From MGBC120314 sp051880495 (GTDB lineage: Bacteria > Bacillota > Clostridia > Lachnospirales > Lachnospiraceae): a DNA stretch of 9,618 nt. The stretch is from assembly GCA_051880495.1 (NCBI GenBank), contig JBJEOB010000106.1:1-9618 (forward strand), read 5' to 3'. A program made the translations under genes and the position numbers. The notes below the pieces were generated by a model. It saw nothing but the letters and a program-made list of their open reading frames with translations. It had not been told where the DNA came from and searched no databases. This document shows, in pieces, positions 7,461 to 9,618 of this stretch; within the stretch, counting starts at the first letter, position 1, and every line of letters starts with the position of its first letter.

Positions 7461-8768
7461 TTATTTGATTGCCTTGAATGCTTCATCAAGATCTTCAATA
7501 ATATCGTCAATATTTTCCGTTCCGATTGAAAGTCGAATTGTGTTCTTCTTTATATTCTGCTCGGCGAGCTCCTCATCATTAAGCTGCGAATGTGTTGTAG
7601 ATGCAGGGTGAATGACAAGCGACTTAACATCCGCTACATTTGCAAGCAGTGAGAATAATTCGAGGTTGTCGATAAAATCTTTGGCTTCCTTCTCTCCGCC
7701 CTTGATTTCAAACGTAAATATTGAACCGCCTCCATTAGGGAAATACTTCTTGTACAGAGCCTGCTGCTCCGGGTCATCTGAAACAGACGGATGATTTACC
7801 TTCTCTACCTGAGGATGGTTGTTAAGGTACTCAACTACCTTAAGTGCATTTTCCACATGGCGCTCTACACGAAGAGAAAGCGTCTCTAAGCCCTGCAGGA
7901 AGAAGAATGAGTGGAAAGGTGAAATTGTTGCGCCTGTATCACGAAGAAGGACTGCACGGATTTTTGTGACAAATGCTGCAGCTCCTACTGCCTTGGTAAA
8001 GCTTATTCCGTGATAGCTTGGATTTGGTTCTGTAAGTGAAGGGAACTTTCCTGATGCCTCCCAGTCGAATTTACCGCTGTCAATAATAACGCCGCCAAGT
8101 GTTGTACCGTGTCCTCCGATAAACTTTGTTGCCGAATGAACTACAATATCTGCTCCGTATTCTATCGGACGTACAAGATAAGGTGTTGCAAAAGTATTGT
8201 CAACGACAAGCGGAATCTTGTGTGCGTGTGCTATTGATGCAAGCTTTTCGATATCTACTACATCTGAGTTCGGATTTCCAAGTGTCTCGATGTGGATTGC
8301 CTTAGTGTTTTCTTTAATTGCATTTTCAACTTCCTCATAGTTAAACGGATCAACAAATGTCGTTGTAATTCCATACTCAGGAAGCGTATGTGCAAGTAAG
8401 TTATATGTTCCTCCGTAAATGTTCTTTGCTGCAACAATGTGGTCTCCTGCCTGTGCAAGATTCTGTAACGTGTAGCTTATTGCTGCCGCACCTGATGCAA
8501 CCGCAAGTGCTGCCACACCACCTTCAAGTGCTGCTATTCTCTTTTCAAATACATCCTCTGTCGGGTTAGTAAGTCTTCCGTAAATATTGCCCGCATCTGA
8601 AAGTCCAAATCTTGCTGCTGCATGTTCGCAGTTGTTAAATACATATGATGATGTCTGATAAATCGGAACGGCTCTTGCGCCTGTAACCGGGTCCGGTGTT
8701 TCCTGTCCAACGTGTAACTGTAATGTCTCAAATTTTAAGTTTCTTTCTGAATAAGTCTTTTTGCTCAT
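7461..8768 (-). CDS. metY: O-acetylhomoserine sulfhydrylase (aminocarboxypropyltransferase), PLP-dependent
   Basis: The 435-residue protein belongs to the Cys/Met-metabolism PLP family (cystathionine gamma-synthase fold). The expected reaction is O-acetyl-L-homoserine plus sulfide to L-homocysteine plus acetate, in the cytosol. Visible motifs: YGRLTNPT (63-70, phosphate contacts from the partner subunit), the glycine-rich SGAAA (92-96), Asp190 in VVDNTFATPY (pyridine nitrogen), Lys215 in SATKFIGGHG (Schiff-base lysine), and Arg412 in IRLSIGTE (substrate carboxylate). The length and the insertion-rich middle part (about 228-255) fit MetY rather than shorter MetB/MetC enzymes, though close relatives cannot be fully excluded. 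Two in-frame ATGs exist. The one at 8768 is chosen because GGAG lies 9 bases upstream, against only 3 for the ATG at 8774. Element B precedes it, element A follows it, and an Rrf2 regulator is the upstream neighbour. No SAM riboswitch was found in the leader. Confidence 0.88.
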   Translation of the reverse strand: MSKKTYSERNLKFETLQLHVGQETPDPVTGARAVPIYQTSSYVFNNCEHAAARFGLSDAGNIYGRLTNPTEDVFEKRIAALEGGVAALAVASGAAAISYTLQNLAQAGDHIVAAKNIYGGTYNLLAHTLPEYGITTTFVDPFNYEEVENAIKENTKAIHIETLGNPNSDVVDIEKLASIAHAHKIPLVVDNTFATPYLVRPIEYGADIVVHSATKFIGGHGTTLGGVIIDSGKFDWEASGKFPSLTEPNPSYHGISFTKAVGAAAFVTKIRAVLLRDTGATISPFHSFFFLQGLETLSLRVERHVENALKVVEYLNNHPQVEKVNHPSVSDDPEQQALYKKYFPNGGGSIFTFEIKGGEKEAKDFIDNLELFSLLANVADVKSLVIHPASTTHSQLNDEELAEQNIKKNTIRLSIGTENIDDIIEDLDEAFKAIK

Positions 8769-8776
8769 AATCATAA

Positions 8777-8785
8777 TCTCCTTTT
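8777..8785 (-). promoter_or_regulatory. Ribosome binding site deciding the sulfhydrylase start
   Basis: The minus strand reads AAAAGGAGA. GGAG ends three bases before ATG 8774 and nine bases before ATG 8768, so the second, in-frame ATG is the better start. The protein then begins MSKKTYSERN. Confidence 0.75.
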
Positions 8786-8802
8786 ATAATATTCTGTAAT
8801 TC

Positions 8803-9002
8803 AGGTGTTTGCGAAACTACTTAAGTTATTCTGTCAAACAAGTTTGTGGGGGCAGTTAAGAGGCAATTGTGAGCCGCCGGTACTTAGGTGCTGTTATTTG
8901 GCACCTTATGTACCGCTGCGAGCGAGCATTAGTGCAAACGTGCCACTCAACTGCACCCACAAACTTATTAATTGAATTATTATAACAGTTTCGCAATCAC
9001 CT
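8803..9002. repeat. Element B: 200-bp imperfect inverted repeat upstream of the sulfhydrylase gene, related to element A
   Basis: Outer arms: AGGTG 8803-8807 with CACCT 8998-9002, and TGCGAAACT 8810-8818 with AGTTTCGCA 8987-8995. The next region (about 8819-8839 against 8967-8986) pairs poorly. Inner arms: AAGTTTGTGGG 8840-8850 with CCCACAAACTT 8956-8966; GCAGTT 8852-8857 with AACTGC 8949-8954; GGCA 8862-8865 with TGCC 8941-8944; GGTAC 8879-8883 with GTACC 8910-8914; AGGTGC 8886-8891 with GCACCT 8901-8906. A long 3'-side bulge (8915-8940, plus strand) contains GCGAGCGAGC. Core strings such as ACCTTATGTACCGCT are shared with element A in the same orientation. It occupies most of the gap between the Rrf2 terminator and the sulfhydrylase, and no gene is seen in it. 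Confidence 0.75.
8979..8987 (-). promoter_or_regulatory. Candidate extended -10 promoter of the sulfhydrylase gene inside element B
   Basis: The minus strand reads TGTTATAAT, a perfect extended -10 (TGnTATAAT), with TATAAT at 8979-8984. No good -35 is present at 17 bases; TTGATT lies 19 bases upstream. Transcription would begin near 8972, just before the inner arm that starts at 8966, so the messenger would carry the inner hairpin of element B as a leader of about 200 bases. Confidence 0.5.
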
Positions 9003-9040
9003 AAATCAATAAATCCTATCTGTTTACAATGAAATCATAC

Positions 9041-9085
9041 CAAAAATAAAACAGGCTGTCTAATACACAAATTATACAGCCTGTT
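9041..9085 (-). terminator. Intrinsic terminator of the Rrf2-family gene
   Basis: AACAGGCTGT (9050-9059) pairs perfectly over 10 bp with ACAGCCTGTT (9076-9085) around a 16-base loop. On the minus strand the stem runs into TTTTATTTTT. It lies about 20 bases past the regulator's stop codon and separates it from the sulfhydrylase gene. Confidence 0.85.
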
Positions 9086-9106
9086 ATAGTTTTATCCTAT
9101 ATCAAA

Positions 9107-9541
9107 TCATATTATATATTCACTTGTCTTTTCCCGCTGCCACTCAACAAGGTCAGCCAGTGTAGTATTATCAACAACCTCATTTACCGCATCATTAATC
9201 TTTTTCCAGAGCATCACGGTCACACAGCCTGACATTCTGTCGCATGAACCATTTTCCAGCTCAACACATTCAACAGGTGCAAGACTTCCCTCCGTCGCAC
9301 GAAGTATCATTCCCACCGTGTAATCCTTTGGCTGTTTCTTTAAAATGTAACCGCCGTTGGCACCGCGCACGCTTTTGACAAATCCTGCCTTGTTAAGTAC
9401 GGAAATAATCTGCTCAAGATACTTTTCCGAAATATCCTGCCTCTTTGCTATATCCTTAATACTCACGGGATGCGATGCTTCCTGAAGTGCAAGGTCAAGC
9501 ATTAATCTTAACGCATATCTTCCCTTCGTAGAAATCCTCAT
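9107..9541 (-). CDS. Rrf2-family transcriptional regulator with IscR-like cysteine triad
   Basis: This 144-residue protein has the Rrf2 layout: an N-terminal MRISTKGRYALRLMLDLA helix; a winged helix-turn-helix (about 25-70) with ISEKYLEQI as recognition region and VRGANGGYIL as the wing; then a dimerisation helix (about 108-125). Cys92, Cys100 and Cys106 form C-x7-C-x5-C, close to the Fe-S ligands of IscR (C92, C98, C104). A cluster- or redox-sensing repressor is therefore plausible. CymR-type cysteine regulators share the fold but normally lack this triad. The start at ATG 9541 is preferred over ATG 9547: GGAGG (9549-9553) is seven bases from the former but only one from the latter. The neighbouring sulfhydrylase suggests a role in sulfur or Fe-S homeostasis, but the true regulon is unknown. 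The gene is probably monocistronic and perhaps autoregulated through the palindrome at 9564-9586. Confidence 0.88.
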   Translation of the reverse strand: MRISTKGRYALRLMLDLALQEASHPVSIKDIAKRQDISEKYLEQIISVLNKAGFVKSVRGANGGYILKKQPKDYTVGMILRATEGSLAPVECVELENGSCDRMSGCVTVMLWKKINDAVNEVVDNTTLADLVEWQREKTSEYII

Positions 9542-9548
9542 ATTCATT

Positions 9549-9553
9549 CCTCC
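9549..9553 (-). promoter_or_regulatory. Ribosome binding site of the Rrf2-family gene
   Basis: GGAGG on the minus strand sits seven bases before ATG 9541 and only one base before ATG 9547. It therefore selects the internal ATG, and the protein then begins MRISTKGRYA, the usual Rrf2 N-terminus. Confidence 0.8.
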
Positions 9554-9563
9554 ATAAATTTGC

Positions 9564-9599
9564 AGGTAGTGTCAAATTTACTACCTTTTTTTCTTTATA
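9564..9599 (-). promoter_or_regulatory. Putative -10 and operator palindrome upstream of the Rrf2-family gene
   Basis: A perfect inverted repeat, AGGTAGT (9564-9570) and ACTACCT (9580-9586) with a nine-base spacer, lies 23-45 bases before the chosen start. On the minus strand it follows TATAAA (9594-9599), a possible -10 whose -35 would fall at or beyond the window edge. This would put the palindrome at or just after the transcription start, where autorepressors commonly bind. The assignment is inferred from position and symmetry only. Confidence 0.4.
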
Positions 9600-9618
9600 A
9601 AACCTTTATTTTCGGGAG

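Noticed and set aside
7098..8826. ACTTAA string shared by the adhesin palindrome (7098-7103) and the sulfhydrylase leader (8819-8824)
   Set aside because: Six bases is too short in AT-rich DNA, and the flanking symmetry differs, so a shared operator is not supported.
8775..9002. SAM riboswitch or T-box leader upstream of the sulfhydrylase
   Set aside because: GAGTGGCACG on the minus strand near 8939-8948 recalls the T-box string GGGTGGNACC, but its GGCA is part of the element B stem and no specifier stem or antiterminator follows. No SAM-I core motifs are seen.
9564..9593. Plus-strand terminator: AGGTAGT/ACTACCT hairpin followed by a T run
   Set aside because: It has a terminator-like form, but no plus-strand gene precedes it. 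Its position just before the Rrf2 gene fits an operator better, so this reading is kept only as an alternative.

Overview
The window looks like chromosomal DNA of an anaerobic, low-GC Gram-positive bacterium, most likely a gut-type Lachnospiraceae (Clostridia). The reasons are AT-rich intergenic DNA, strong AAAGGAGA-type ribosome binding sites, a very large secreted surface protein built from tandem CnaB-like domains, and a clostridial-style Rrf2 regulator next to a sulfur-assimilation gene. Genus is not resolved. All three genes are on the minus strand, so the biological order runs from base 9618 down to base 1.

Right end (about 9041-9618): an Rrf2-family wHTH regulator with three Cys residues placed like the Fe-S ligands of IscR. 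A palindrome lies just upstream of its start and a clear intrinsic terminator follows it, so it is probably a single-gene transcription unit. Middle (about 7190-9002): an O-acetylhomoserine sulfhydrylase (metY-like, PLP-dependent, Cys/Met metabolism) that appears to be its own unit. Its likely extended -10 promoter sits inside a 200-bp imperfect inverted repeat (element B), and its terminator is at 7191-7233. A second, related 164-bp hairpin element (element A) lies between its stop codon and that terminator. The two elements have the same orientation and share their apical core, including a compensatory base-pair swap, but their outer arms differ. This is the least ordinary structure in the window.

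Left three quarters (1-7045): one uninterrupted minus-strand reading frame of at least 2348 codons whose 3' end is outside the window. It encodes a secreted giant adhesin-like protein: a signal peptide, a head of about 900 residues with Ig/Cna-like folds and eight Cys, one SpaA/prealbumin-like domain, then ten complete and one cut repeat of about 112-119 residues. Each repeat carries the Lys...Glu...Asn/Asp pattern expected for intramolecular isopeptide bonds. Its 5' region has a perfect 9-bp inverted repeat over the predicted promoter, preceded by roughly helically phased A/T tracts.

Functional link: the regulator and the sulfhydrylase plausibly belong to sulfur/cysteine homeostasis, although no shared operator is visible. 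The adhesin is a separate unit and is a neighbour only by position.
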